Assembly: GCA_030248065.1 (NCBI GenBank)
Contig: JASAMV010003402.1
Span: 18,434-82,433, forward strand
Direction of reading: 5' to 3'
From: Rhynchonema sp. JSB1_4
Taxonomy: Eukaryota; Nematoda; Chromadorea; Monhysterida; Xyalidae
DNA: 64,000 bases
In this document: piece after piece, positions 33,784 through 45,956 of the stretch
How positions within the stretch are numbered: the stretch's first letter is position 1
Layout of the letters: each line of letters begins with the position of its first letter
Translations under genes and position numbers: made by a program
Notes under the pieces: generated by a model
Databases searched by the model: none
Seen by the model: only the letters and a program-made list of their open reading frames with translations
Told to the model about the DNA's origin: nothing

Positions 33784-36700
33784 TTATACGACGAAGGTTT
33801 GTTGATTATCGGTCTTTTTGGTCTTAATGGTATTTTTTTGTGTTTTTGTGAATTTTTCATACTCGCTGACAAACACTTGCCAGCAAAAAACCTCAGCCAA
33901 CCAGGACATAATTGCAATCGATAAAACATTTTCCTGAGAAATTTGGGATAAAATATGATTTCAAAAAAGGGCGCCACGCACCAAATGAATGGTATGATGC
34001 GACACATCGTATCCTTGTTAACGGGTACCGAACAGAATTCGGGGTACGTTTGCACGATATGGTTGACGGCACGTCGCGTGTACGTCTCCAACAGCTTACG
34101 ACGCTCGTCGACGAACGACTTTTGCTGCAACGGCAAACATAAGCGGAATATGGTTCGTCATGTAGATTATGTGCATCCACTTTCTCAGACATTGAATGAT
34201 TGAAATCCAACATGAGAAATAGAAGCGTAAAACTTTGAACACGTTTTTTAAGGTTTGGCATAAACTGTCAGTTGATTTATGAGCTTCCCGTTCGGAACTT
34301 GTTGAAATGGCAAGCACAAGTTGATCAATTGTTTGTCTATGCTTTCCCTCCCGTTTGCACAGGTATTTCTCAGTTGGTAAAGAAACACCCCCGGCTTATT
34401 TGGAAGGGTCAGGGGAAAATTCTTAAAAAACAAGAATAACCGCAACGTCCGTAACCAACTTTCTTTCCGATTTTCTTCTTCGGCGGGAATTCAAATCTCG
34501 CGAACGCTTTGTCGCTTTTGACCATTTGCAAATGGAATTTGCGAAATTGCGAATAACGGCGGTAGATATTCCATTCGTGCGTACCAACTCGAAAGTAGAT
34601 CTATGTAATCGGCTTTTTGTTTATTTCATTTCTTATGGGTTTTAAATTATATTTCCGATTTTGTCACAATTGTCGGAACGGAACAAACCGTGGGTTAAAA
34701 AAACGGGATCTGATACGCTCAAGTCAAAGATTTCCCAACGAAAGCGGTTATTGATGCGATATCTAAAGCCGCATTCTACCACAATGATGCCCGCCTTTTC
34801 AACAGAATATACAGAAGTTTTATGAACCTTTTCGACATGACTGTGCGAAAACAAAAAAAGTTAATCGTTTCACTATTTTTCGATAAGCAAAAAGTAAAAC
34901 AAACACCTGATACAAATGATAGACGTCCGTTTTCTTGCCGGACAGAAACGCAGTGGGAATCCAAATATTGACCGTGGGACGACGGGATGCCGAAGGCTGG
35001 TCAACGTCTGAGTCGAGATCGTCCGATGCCATCTGGGAATGCAATGGAAGAGAAAATGCATTCATGGTTGGTTTGTAGATAGAAACGTTTACAGCTCCGG
35101 TGACTAATGGGGATCGGACGTGGGAGTGGGTATGTGACACGGATATGGCATGTGATAAAATGTCAATATGTTAATTTTAGGTGTTTTGTTTCGAAATTAT
35201 TTTGGCGTGTGTGTGGGCCTTATCACCAAAGGCGTGTGTGTGTATGTTTTCTCAATTGTGTGGGAGTGGGTGTAGGTTTCGGTCCGCAAAAGTGCACTAC
35301 AAGCATCGCTTAGTCACAGATAAACACCTGGGAAGTTTGGAGGTCTTTTTGGTTGTGATATGAGAGCTTGGTACAATAGGTGGATGCGAGAGAATGCAGT
35401 AACAAGGGGTCGTGTAAAAAATAAACTTAGAAAAGATTGTTTTTAAATTTCTGACCCCGCCTTGGTCTCGCGTTATCGCTCGGCTAATTTCGGCTATTTC
35501 ACCAATATTATGGTGGTGCACAGATGATTCGAAGTCATTGCCCTAGAAGGCAAACTTGTTTCTGGCCAACTCACCAAGAAATGAACGAAAACTGTTAACT
35601 AAACGCTTCAAATCAAATAACATCACCAACCGGTCCCCTCAGCTCCCGCAGCTCGTTTTTTAGCCGCTGCACTTGATGTCGTCTTCGGTTGAGTGTTTGC
35701 ACCAAATGATCATTGAACTCAACCAGTTCCGCGTGCATGGTGGCAACCTGAACATCATTTTGAAACATTTAGTGCCACGCGCATGAGCACCACCATACCA
35801 TGCGTATTCGGGCGTAACGAAAGCACGGCCGATGGCATAAACATATAAAATATCGTGAAAAACTGAAGCGCATCTGACCAAAAAGAGAAATTCTAAATTT
35901 ACACAGACTGAAAACCGGTTTTCACAATGTTGTTGTTCCGTGTGAGCTGCAATTGGTATGCCAGAGCAATACAATTGAATGTACATCCCAAAATACGCGA
36001 TAAAGGCAAACCACGCCAACACGAGCCAGATTTCGGAGTTGGTGCACTAGCAAAACGAAGAGAAAGAGAAATCCTCATGCACCACGTTGTATTCTACAAC
36101 CTGTAACACTTCCCAGATTAGCACCCACGTGTGAATGTTTCCCTATCTGCCACCTCCGAAATCGGGCTCGTGTTGGCGTACTATACATCCGAAAATACGC
36201 GCTAGGTATACTCTGACAATTCTTTTGGGAGAAACTTTTCAAAAGCGTTGCCTGATCCGTAAAGCGCATGATGCGTGCACTGGCTATAGCGGTCACGTGA
36301 CTTCTGTAGCCAGTGCACGCATAATGTGCTTTACGGATCAGGCAACGCGTTTGAAAAGTTTCTCTCAAAAGAATTGTCAGAGTATGTGTGATTACAAACG
36401 CACAGATTGACGATAAAATTGAGCAATACGGAAAAAAAGCGAAACATTTTCAGACACACCTCACCAGAGACAACTAAAATGTCCGACAGACCGAAATTCA
36501 AGTTTGAAACAAAAAATCACGTCACCTGCAACAATTTCGATTCGTACATTTTCGTCACGTCCGCTGCCGAACTCGCTTCATCGCTTTCACCGTCCGGCGT
36601 TTCCCCTTTGTTTGATGATGATGATGACGTCATACTTTCTTCCAACGACCGAATGTTATCGGCGTACGCGCGTAATTGGCGACGCAGGACTTCGATTTCC

Positions 36701-39700
36701 CTGAAAAATCAGGCAAAACTCAGGGTTGACGATATATTATGAGACATCAAACTTGGTGGTGATCGAAGGTAATTGGACCTGTTTTGGTCACATTTTTGCA
36801 TTCAGGATATCAATAGATTGGATCCATATTTCGACCAGCGCAAAAGTTGTTCATTCCAGGCGAGGGAACAACTTTTATGCTGGTCAAAAAATTAGTGGCA
36901 TCACATAATTTCTTAATATCTTTAATGCAAAGATCGCATGTAATGTGACCATGGCAGATCACATCCGATCACCAAGTTTGATATCGCTCCATGATGACAA
37001 AAAAAAACAAAAAAAATTGCACATTTCCGCATCCCGTATTCGTTTCTGGTTCACCAGCTTCATGTTCTCTTCCTTTTCTCTGCATTCCGCTAGTTCGGCT
37101 TTGAGGGCCGCAATCTCTTCACATTGCGCCGTTAGACGGTCGGCCAGATCGGAGCTGGAAGGAAATGAACAATTATAAATTACTGTGAAATAATAAGAGA
37201 AAACTTGGATGAAACAGAAGAGAAAATGTCGAACCGAGGAGTTGGAGAGCCGAGATCAGAATGTGCATTGACGGTGCTTACAGATACTGATTTGGAAGCA
37301 GCTGAAAAAAATGGTAACAAAATGGTAATAAAACAAAAATAATACAAAATTAAGGGCCACCATTAAAAGTAACAAGACAAACGCACTTCCAGCCGCCGCA
37401 CAACCATTATTTCCATTCGATAAATCCAATTTCAATTCTCGAATGCCAGAGTCACCACCGGTTTGGTCATCGTCCGTGATTGATAATCTGGAATCTTTAG
37501 GATTTGAGAGCGACCGATCGAATAATTTTCGTTGTATTGCAGTAGCTGTTCAGTTTGAGAGACGTATCAGCTGCGGGCATGCTAACAGACACGAAGATTG
37601 CAACTGGAACACGACACTTAATCGACAAAAAAAAACAAAAAATATAGATATAAATTAAACCAAAAACAACCAACGGCGTGAGATCAGTGGCGAGCGTGAA
37701 AAAGTTGGGCACCGGACTGTCAGTCTCCCTATCCCCTGTTGTGCCTTCCTGGGGCCCAACAACATCACCGGCGTCAAACGCGTCGTCGCTTGCAATCGAC
37801 TCGCCGCACATCGATGAACTGGTGGCGCTGTGCAGTGAACCTGATAAATCAGGCACAAACTAACGTAGAATTATATATGCAAAAGAAACATCTGTCACGG
37901 CAGTGAACTATGCCCAGTGGTGTGATTAGGGGGTTGGGGGGGGGGGGTTACCCCCGGTATAGGGTATGGGAAATCGGCCGGGGCTATGGACTATGGGAAC
38001 TTTTTCACTTTTGGAACAAGCACCCATAAGAAATGACTTTTTGACCCCGAGAAGTACCTAAATTGACTATTTTCGCCTAAAAATGTCAAAAATCGCTTGC
38101 TGCCGCAAGAAAACTCTGACTTATATACCACTTTTCGGTACTTTTTGCAGATTTTCGGGGTCATTTTTTCAGACAACCCTCCCTAGGGTATGGTGAATTT
38201 TCGAGTTTTTGGAGAAACCTCCCCTTGGTATGGGGAATTTTTTGATTTTTAGGGGTACGCATGGGAAATTTCCCGAAAATTGCGCTGGGTATGGGAAAAT
38301 TTCGATTTCTCAACGACAGCACTGACTATGCCCGCTTCGGCCCGTTTTCACAGACGGGCGACGTGCCAGGCTTCGTCCGCCTGCGAACACCTCTGGCCAA
38401 TAGACCTCCAAAAAGCACCTCAAGCAGATCTTATTGCTTTATCCAGGATCAGGATCAGGATTCCTGATAGAACGTAATTGCAGCAAAATGTTCGAAGTAT
38501 AAATATCGGACCGACCGGCGCAAAAGGATGATTCTCGATCGAAGCAAGCTTACAGCTGATAACCAACTTTGAACACGGTCGGAAAGCGATCAAATTGTAA
38601 GCTCACTCGCATCACCAATGTGGAATCATGACTTTGCATCGATTGAGAGAACAAAATGTCAAGCGAGTGGAAGAACACGTTCAACGAGATTCACACGCAA
38701 CGTTCAAGCTTCAAATTTGCGTTTCGAAAAAATTGAAAACCCTCAAAAAATGTTTCGCCAGCAAAGTATACTGAACCAGTTGTTTCGCTAGCACAATCCC
38801 AAAATCACAGTAAAAAATTAAGCAAAACGGAAATCCATGAAATACAAACCCTCACCGGAAACTTCGCGCTCACGGTGCACCACCTTCATCTTGCCCGCCG
38901 TGTCTGATAGTCTGGAAAGTTTTCTTTGGAACTTTTTGCGTTATTACAATTCGATATGGTCACAAAATCTTATTGTTCAGAGACGTTCTCGAACTGAAAC
39001 CGTAAACTTCGGTCTCTGTGAAAATTACACACTGGTACCGATAAATTAAAACTCAAAAGAGTTTGTCGATATGGAGCAACAACGGCAAATTGGGTACCAA
39101 ACTGACGTACGGTAAAAAAAACCAGACGTAAAGTGGACAGCGGAGAGTTATACTGACTGCATTTCAACAATTATGAACTGTACGTTGAGTTGCAAATTCA
39201 TTTGCCATAAAACGAAAAGCAGATGAACATAAACGCCAACAGTTTCATACGCTTTCCCTTCCGTTTGCACAGGCATTTTCCATTGGACGAAAATACCCCG
39301 GCTTATTTGAAAGGGTCAAAATCATGTCAACGGAAAATCATGACAAACGCTGTCAAATGTGACAGAATCGCAAAAGGTCACAAAACAAGCAAACCAAATG
39401 AACGCTCACTTTTTCTTCGTTGTGCCCTCAAAGCTGACCACGTTCACCAGAGGTCTTCGCGGTCTCGCACCAGAAGATTGCGTCTTCCTATTGGTCGAGC
39501 TCGAGCGCTGATTGGCTGCTTGACTGCTGGTCGATTGGTGATTGGCTGACGATGACGTCATCAACGACATGATTGGCTGCGGTGCCACGCGGGCTTCGAC
39601 GAGCAGCTCGGTGCATTCGGTACCGTACTCGTATGAGTCCAGGACTTCGCTATCCGTGTCAACCGCAAACAGAATTGTGGATGTGCCTGCAACATTGCTC

Positions 39701-42700
39701 TGGTCAATTTCAGGTCAAAGTTGGTTACGTGTGGTCTCTGGAAAGTTCACTGCAACTACTGTAATTGCAACACAAACACGACCTAATCAAACAAAAAAAA
39801 CAAATATTTTTCCATTTTACGCTAGTATTGTTCAAAGTTTTGGACAGTAAAGCAATCCGTAATCATGTATCTTGATTAGATTTTTTGCACATCAGTGTAT
39901 GTTTATATACATAGGGTGGAATTCAGAAAACAAAGTCAAGCTCAACGTCAAGTTCAAAGTCAGATGCTTAGGCGTCATGCTGGCTCGTGCAGCAGACGCA
40001 AGTTTCTAAACGAAGGGTCAACTTTGACGCATTATTGTGCAAGACTGGATGCTTAGCTAGCCAAAATATTATTATAGGGATGTAACAGAAGCGTTTTGTG
40101 AGAGCATTTCTGAGTTTCCTGAATTTCTGAAAAGAGACAAAGAAATGAACAGACGATCACCAACGGAGGCGCAAAAAATTTTGACTGCGGTCAATGATCG
40201 CCACATGGTTTCAATACCATTAGTCAGAAATTATTATAACTCAGAAATAATCTTCTGAAACGCTTGTGCTACGTCCTTAAAATAACAGTATCCCGAGAAA
40301 CGCATCCAATCATGCACAATAATGCGTCAAAGTTTACTCTTCCTTTAAAAAATCGCGTCTGCTGCACGACAGCGTGACGCCGAAACATCTGACTTTGAAC
40401 TATGACGTTGAGCTTGACTTTGTTTGGTGAATTTCAGTCATAGTTGCTACAGATGGAAAAGAACCGGTTTTTTTCGTGAAAAACCAAGAACAGGTCCCTT
40501 TTTGGACCGAAAATAAAGCTCCGTAAAAAAACGGGCAAAATTTTCTCCTAATTTTGACAAAAATGACGATTTTGACCCCCATGTTTCAACGTTTTGGAAG
40601 TTCGTCAATGCCGAAGTGCTATCTAGACGTTAAAACCAATATTAACTTGAGGTTATGAGCAGTTCCTATGTCTCAGATAGCACATCGTGTCGTAGCACAG
40701 TGCCAAACAGCAGTTTTGGGTGTCAAAATACATTGCAGTTGTTGTTTGATACCCTGCGCTGGAAATTTATCCTCTGGAAAGTTTTGCTTTTTTTACAAAT
40801 TAGAACAACCGGTTTGACACATTATTCATCCACATTCTACCCATTATTCATGACACAGCCGAGATTCACTAAATGCCATTCTCAAAACATTCTTTTGTCC
40901 TCACAATCGAACAACGGAAAGCACCGTTCACCCGACTATCAGTTCACAGCGCACAGTGTTTTTTTTGAAAATATTTCGGTGGCGATTTCGCCACTTGCCA
41001 CATCCAATATTCCAAATCACCACTTGAACTTTGGGCCACGCTGGCGGTTAGTCCCAAGTGCACCAGGAGGTGACCAGGTAGGTTGAGCAAGGCTGCGGCA
41101 GCTGTAGGTGTCAGATGTTTGGGTTTTTCGTGGTTTTGAGTGTCGGGTGGTTGGTGTTTGAGTTTTAGAACTTCAGGAAACGTGTCCTGTCACAACACAA
41201 TTCATTTTTTCAACTTCTGAAAATCTGGAAATGAACGCTTCAAGAATCAAAAGATCGCGCGCTTCGCGCGACAAACGCGCTCTTTTCATAGAAATTTAGG
41301 GTGTGTGCCAGCGAAGATTCTTGCAGGCACACATGATTTTTGGATTACAAAAATCGACAAATGAGAGAGAGAGATAGGCTGAAATCATTTTTCAAAATAG
41401 AAACGCGCGACACAGAAACAACTTTTCTAACTTCACCCTCCCATGATCAAAAACTGGGTCTAACTAACACCTGGAGGAAGGTGGTTATTTACCTCTTTAA
41501 CCACAATCTTGAGCCTCACGAATGATTTTGTGCTTTTCAGACGCTAAATTGTTTTTTCCCACCTCATTTTTTCAAAAGTCGCGTTCTGGGCCCCTAAAGG
41601 CTTTTTAAGTTCACTTTCGGCGAAAAAAGAGCTTGCATAATATGAGCCAAAAAACACGTGCAGAAAAAGGCCTAATTTTCTACTTTCTTGACCGACTGAA
41701 GCTTTTTTTGCTGTTTGGGTGTCGGGTCATTTCAAAGTGTAGGCGTCGGAGGTCGGCATACCCCAAATCCCGCGTCCTTGGCAACTTATCCACCTGATAA
41801 ACGGCTTTCCAGGCGATCTTCGGCGTTGGTTGGTTCAGAAAGATCCAAAAACGGCGTCACACAAAATGAAAAAAAATCAGTTCGAAATCACGACGTCAAC
41901 TTTGAGATCGGCACTTGGCACCCTCGTCACAAACCAATTTGGAAAAAAAATAAAATAAAAAATCCTGTTCAACAATGAAATCCCAGTGAAAAGAATCAAT
42001 CCCACCTTGACACAATTGCGGCAGCGTTTCAGCCATTTCGGGGTCACGAATAAATGCCCACGATTCGTAGTGCTTTCTGCGAAAGGAAAGATAATTTAGC
42101 TAAGCAAAGGTGACGGGTTCAAGTCTTGATCTAGTTTCATTTCAATGCAACTCGTACTGAAATGTTTCGCTCACAGCGTAATTGCCAATCATTATTTCAT
42201 GGTGATTCATTTTCCAGCACCTCTCCTCTGTTCAACAAAACAAGATAAAAACCCAAAAAAATCAGAACAGTCAGCAATGAGGTATGTACTGCGGAAACGC
42301 CTTTTTTGTATTTCGTGAAAAAGGGTAAAGAACCGCAGCGTATAAGGATAGGGGGAACCCCAAATAAGGCACATTATTTTCAGCATGTTCAATGCGCATG
42401 CGCACCGACACCACACTGGTGTCCATGGGTTTTTAATGCTTGTGACTAAAATCATCAAAAAACACGGCACGCGGACATCACTTGCTCTCCACCAAAGCTG
42501 TTCTGAAGAACATGTCTCCAAAGTGGACAAAAATTAGATTTTGTCAAGAAAAGCAATGCTTCCGGTGTTCCGGAGGCAGATTTTTCACGGATGGACAGAA
42601 TTTTTTTACGTTTTTTAATGAAAAAAGACGTGTTTTTATCTGTCGCCGTCGGGACGCAGGTAAATTTCATAATTTTGACAAATTACTGTTACTGGAACTG

Positions 42701-45700
42701 CTACCGTAAATTATTGTTACTCTTACAAGTAACTGTTTGACGGGCACTTTAAAACCAACACAATCAAACAAAGGAAACAACTCACTCCAACAGTTTATTA
42801 TTGGCGATCAACGTCTGAATGTGCCGTGTGAATGTTCGTTCGTTGAGCGCAATCCGCAGCCAGGATCGCGACCGACCCGAGTCCGTACAAACTCTGGTCA
42901 ATTTTAGCAGGCGAACGACTTCGGTTTCGCTCAGCAGCTCGCGAAGCACTGGCCACAAGGCTGCAAATCAAACGACAAATTTCAAAACAACTCGTTTTTC
43001 TTCACAAGCTGATGAAAAACAACCAACTTGGCTCACTCGTCGAAAACAGAGGCGCGCCGCTGGCGACGTTTCTGCAGAAGAGAGAAGCTCCGATACTAAT
43101 TTCAAAAAACAAACGCAACCGGAAATACAAATACAAAAATATGAAAACGAAAATATGCACAAGCTAACTTTATCGCGCTAAATGCGCCGATAGCAGATTG
43201 TTTCCTCAGTCCGTGACAGAATAACGCCTCCAGTTGCGCCAACAGACAGTTTACTCTTGAATCACCGTCGGTCGCGACCAGTTTTTGACGGCCGAAATGA
43301 GATTGACACTGAAATGCGGCAAAGATGGCACAAGCACCCATATACTAGGTTCACTCGAGTGTACCCCGCCGCAGTGCAGTTCCTGGGGGGAGGGGGGTCC
43401 CCCCCTCGGGTACGCTACCTCCTCAGGTGGTACACTATCCCCCTATCTCCCTCTCCGGTATACTTGCGTATTTTTCCGTAAAATATATTTTTGGAAAAAA
43501 AACGTTTTTTTCCGGAAAAAAACCGTTTTTTTTTCAAATATTTTTCCAGTACTTAAGGACACCCATGGTCCAAAAACGCCTATTTTGGAGAAAATTTTGT
43601 CGGGAAATGGCCTGAAACAGGCTAAAAATGCACTTGGAGATTAAAAAGTGCTCATTTTGAACTGTTTAGGACCGATTTACATTGGTTTTGACAACATCCT
43701 TTCGCAACCTTTGAAAATATTTCGGAAATTTTTGGAAAAAAACCGTTTTTTTCCAAAAGTTGGCACTTGGAAAAATTTCCGGAAAAATAAAAAACGTATT
43801 TTTCCGGGGCTCGGAAAAAAACGGTTTTTTTCGGTTTTTTTCCGAAAAAAACGGTTGTTTTTCCGGCCCGCAAGTATACCCTCCGGGTACACTATCTCCC
43901 CCAATTTTTGCCTAAAATAGGCATTTTTAGGCCTAAAATTGGCATTTTTAGGCCAAAAATGTGTGATTTTCAGGTCAATGTTCTCAAAAGTCGCCAAAAT
44001 ACCCTTTTTATGAAGAATTTTTTCCAAAAAGGGGCAAAAATAGGTGGGGGAAACTAGTGTACCTCAACCTCCCTGCTTTTTTGGAGGGGAATTGGTGTAC
44101 CTCCCTGGGGGGGAGACCCAAAATCATGAAAAAGTCACTTTTCGAGGTAGAAAATTTGACCTATTTTTACCCCTGTTTGGAAAAAATCTTCATAAAAAGG
44201 GTATTTTGGCAACTTTTGGGAATATTGACTTCAAAATTACACATTTTAGGCCTAAAAATGCCCCTTTTATGCCTAAAAATTGCCATTTTTGGAAAAAATT
44301 GGGGAAATTAGTGTATCCGGAGGGGAAATTAGTGTACCTTTAGGGACCCCTCCCCCCAGGAACTACACTGCGGCCGGACCAGGAAGAGGAACCACACTGG
44401 AGGGGCGGTTCTCCCCAGCCATGGGTTGGGTATAGGAAGTAGGTGAATTGACGCGCCATCCTGGTACAGGTCGCCGCCCCAGGCTGGTACAGTCAGTGTA
44501 GTTCCTGGTCCGGCGCGGCGGTTAGTGTACCTACCCCTTTTTTCCGTGCGGCGGTTAGTGTACCTCCCTGGGGGGGGAAGGGGGGGGAAGACCCAAATTC
44601 AGGAAAAAGTCACTTTTTGAGGTAGAAAATTTGACCGATTTTTGCCCCTTTTTCGAAAAAATTCTCAATAAAACGGGTATTTTGGCCACTTTTGACATCA
44701 TTGACCTAAAAATCACCCATTTTTGGCCTAAAAATGCCCATTTTAGGCCTAAAAATGCCTATTTTAGGCAAAAATTGAGGCGGTTAGTGTACCTGGCGCG
44801 GCGGTTAGTGTACTAGTGTACCTTGGTCGCGGCGGTTAGTGTACCTTAGGGGGGGACCCCCCCTCCCCCCCCAGGAACTACACTGGGTACAGTAGGTTCC
44901 AATTTTTGGTTTAAAATGGTATGAACGCGAAATTAACGTGCTGGAGCACGTTTTCATCAATTAACATAAGAAATTTTGTTCCAGGATCGGATGACACCCC
45001 CAGTCCCCAAGCAGAGGTGGGAATCGGGCCGGGCCTGGCCGAGGTTTCCGGCCCGAACGGTCGGGCCGGGCCGGGCCGGGCCGACTTTCCGGAATGTCGG
45101 GCCGGGCCGGGCCGGGGTGGCCGGCCCGAAAAGGCCCGACATCATCGAATTTCAATAAAAATCGTGATTTTTTTAGGCTAAATTTGCCAAAATTTCTCAC
45201 GATTCTGCAAATCAGTACCGACTTCCATAATTATCAGGTATTTTTAAACAAAAAAAACAGTAATTTTTGCACCAAAAAATTGCTTCAAAATGTCATCAGA
45301 AAAAGTCGGGCCGAAAAAATCGGGCCGGGCCGGGCCGGGCCGGGCCGACTTTTTTCCAGGTCGGGCCGGGCCGGGCCGGACTTCCCGGCCCGAACGGTCG
45401 GGCCGGGCCGGGCCGGGCCGACCCCCGGACCTCGTCGGGCCGGGCCGGGCCGAGGTAACCCGGCCCGATTCCCACCTCTGTCCCCAAGCTCGGCCGGTAC
45501 AGCAGGTAGGTTGTCGCCCCACATTGTCGGTGGTACAGTTCTACGGTAGGTTGCCGCGCCGCCTGGGTCGCTGCACCATGGCAGCACATGCACAGAGCAC
45601 AACAACACAAGTCACACAAAACCGGTCTGATGAACCGGGTGCTTTTTTCTTCGGAATTCCGCAAGAAAATTAACCAGGTAGGTAAGTTTGACCTTTTCAG

Positions 45701-45956
45701 GCCGGTCATCTCCGCCCGGCCCGGCCCGACAGTTCGGGCCGGAAACCTATTTTCGACTCCCACCTCCATGCCGGATGCACTCTTGTTTCCCGCCGGCCCG
45801 GCGCCGCCCCACCTGTTTTAGCGCATCAAGCACGCGTTGCAGCAACGCATCCTTCCATTGTGCGTATTGATGATTGGGCGACTCGTCTTTGACGGCTGAC
45901 TCAAAAGGACTGCCCCCACTGTTCGTCAAACTGTTGTTCAACGCCGCCGTGTTCAT
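33784..45956 (-). CDS. SNX29: Sorting nexin 29 orthologue (RUN, coiled coil, PX)
   Basis: Minus-strand exons, 5' to 3': 45956-45813, 43308-43169, 43071-43037, 42960-42786, 42076-42006, 39686-39410, 38911-38856, 37840-37661, 37545-37387, 37301-37205, 37154-37023, 36700-36526, 35747-35631, 35032-34907, 34600-34460, 34124-33982, 33865-33784 (TAA). The total is 750 codons with every phase consistent. Exons 1-6 give the RUN domain (QWKDALLQRVLDALKQ, DGDSRVNCLLAQLEALFCHG, WLRIALNE). Exon 6 ends with an RPLVNVVSFEG stretch like the SNX29 linker. Exons 10-13 are coiled coil, ending in MHAELVEFNDHLVQTLNRR and ELRELRGP, a strong SNX29 signature. Exons 14-16 are the PX domain (VNIWIPTAFLSGKKTDVYHL, EWNIYRRYSQFRKFH, FEFPPKKKIG, FVDERRKLLE). 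PX domains bind phosphoinositides, so an endosomal role is likely. Least certain: the exon 8 donor and last exon. Confidence 0.9.
34337..34425. repeat. Dispersed repeat, copy 1
   Basis: CCGTTTGCACAGGTATTTCT and CCGGCTTATTTGGAAGGGTC are shared, with few changes, with 39247-39345. Intronic within SNX29. Confidence 0.5.
36003..36183. mobile_element. MITE family A, copy 5
   Basis: Starts AAGGCAAACCACGCCAACAC after TA; right arm CGAAATCGGGCTCGTGTTGG. SNX29 intron 12. Confidence 0.65.
36207..36386. mobile_element. MITE family G, copy 1
   Basis: Palindrome TATACTCTGACAATTCTTTT and complement, with inner arms GCCTGATCCGTAAAGCGCAT and CCAGTGCACGCAT. A second copy is at 50826-51000. SNX29 intron 12. 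Confidence 0.75.
36824..36900. repeat. Hairpin repeat L, another copy
   Basis: ATTTCGACCAGCGCAAAAGT left and CAACTTTTATGCTGGTCAAA right. SNX29 intron 11. Confidence 0.45.
39247..39345. repeat. Dispersed repeat, copy 2
   Basis: CCGTTTGCACAGGCATTTTC and CCGGCTTATTTGAAAGGGTC match 34337-34425. Intronic within SNX29, just 3' of exon 6. Confidence 0.5.
39912..40436. repeat. Inverted repeat in SNX29 intron 5
   Basis: GGTGGAATTCAGAAAACAAA, GTCAAGCTCAACGTCAAGTT and GTCAGATGCTTAGGCGTCA on the left recur in reverse complement at 40358-40436 (GTGACGCCGAAACATCTGAC onward). About 525 nt, probably a MITE. Confidence 0.6.
43373..44373. mobile_element. CAGTG(T/C)AGTTCC element, long copy
   Basis: Left end CAGTGCAGTTCCTGGGGGG, right end CCCCAGGAACTACACTG. 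The interior is rich in TTTTTTCCGGAAAA and GCCTAAAAATG repeats. No clear flanking duplication. SNX29 intron 1. Confidence 0.5.
44494..44885. mobile_element. hAT-like MITE (CAGTGTAGTTCC family)
   Basis: Left end CAGTGTAGTTCCTGG, right end CCAGGAACTACACTG, exact 8-bp duplication GGTACAGT at 44486-44493 and 44886-44893. The interior has repeated CGGTTAGTGTACCT and GGCCTAAAAATGCC units. SNX29 intron 1. Confidence 0.8.
45012..45480. mobile_element. GC-rich hAT-like MITE made of GGGCC repeats
   Basis: Left end CAGAGGTGGGAATCGGGCC, right end GGCCCGATTCCCACCTCTG, exact 8-bp duplication TCCCCAAG at 45004-45011 and 45481-45488. Both arms are runs of CGGGC units (very high GC), around an AT-rich centre. 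A fragment of the same family is at about 45703-45768. SNX29 intron 1. Confidence 0.85.

Noticed and set aside
34642..34854. Minus-strand ORF between SNX29 exons 14 and 15
   Set aside because: It does not match the PX domain; exon 34600-34460 joins in phase and supplies the conserved RRYSQF core.
41792..41860. Minus-strand stretch VTPFLDLSEPTNAEDRLES as an SNX29 exon
   Set aside because: No AG acceptor in the right phase precedes it, and exon 42076-42006 joins directly to 39686 with the expected RUN-domain sequence.
45244..45769. Several GP/RP-rich ORFs in both strands
   Set aside because: They are translations of the CGGGC repeat element and its borders.
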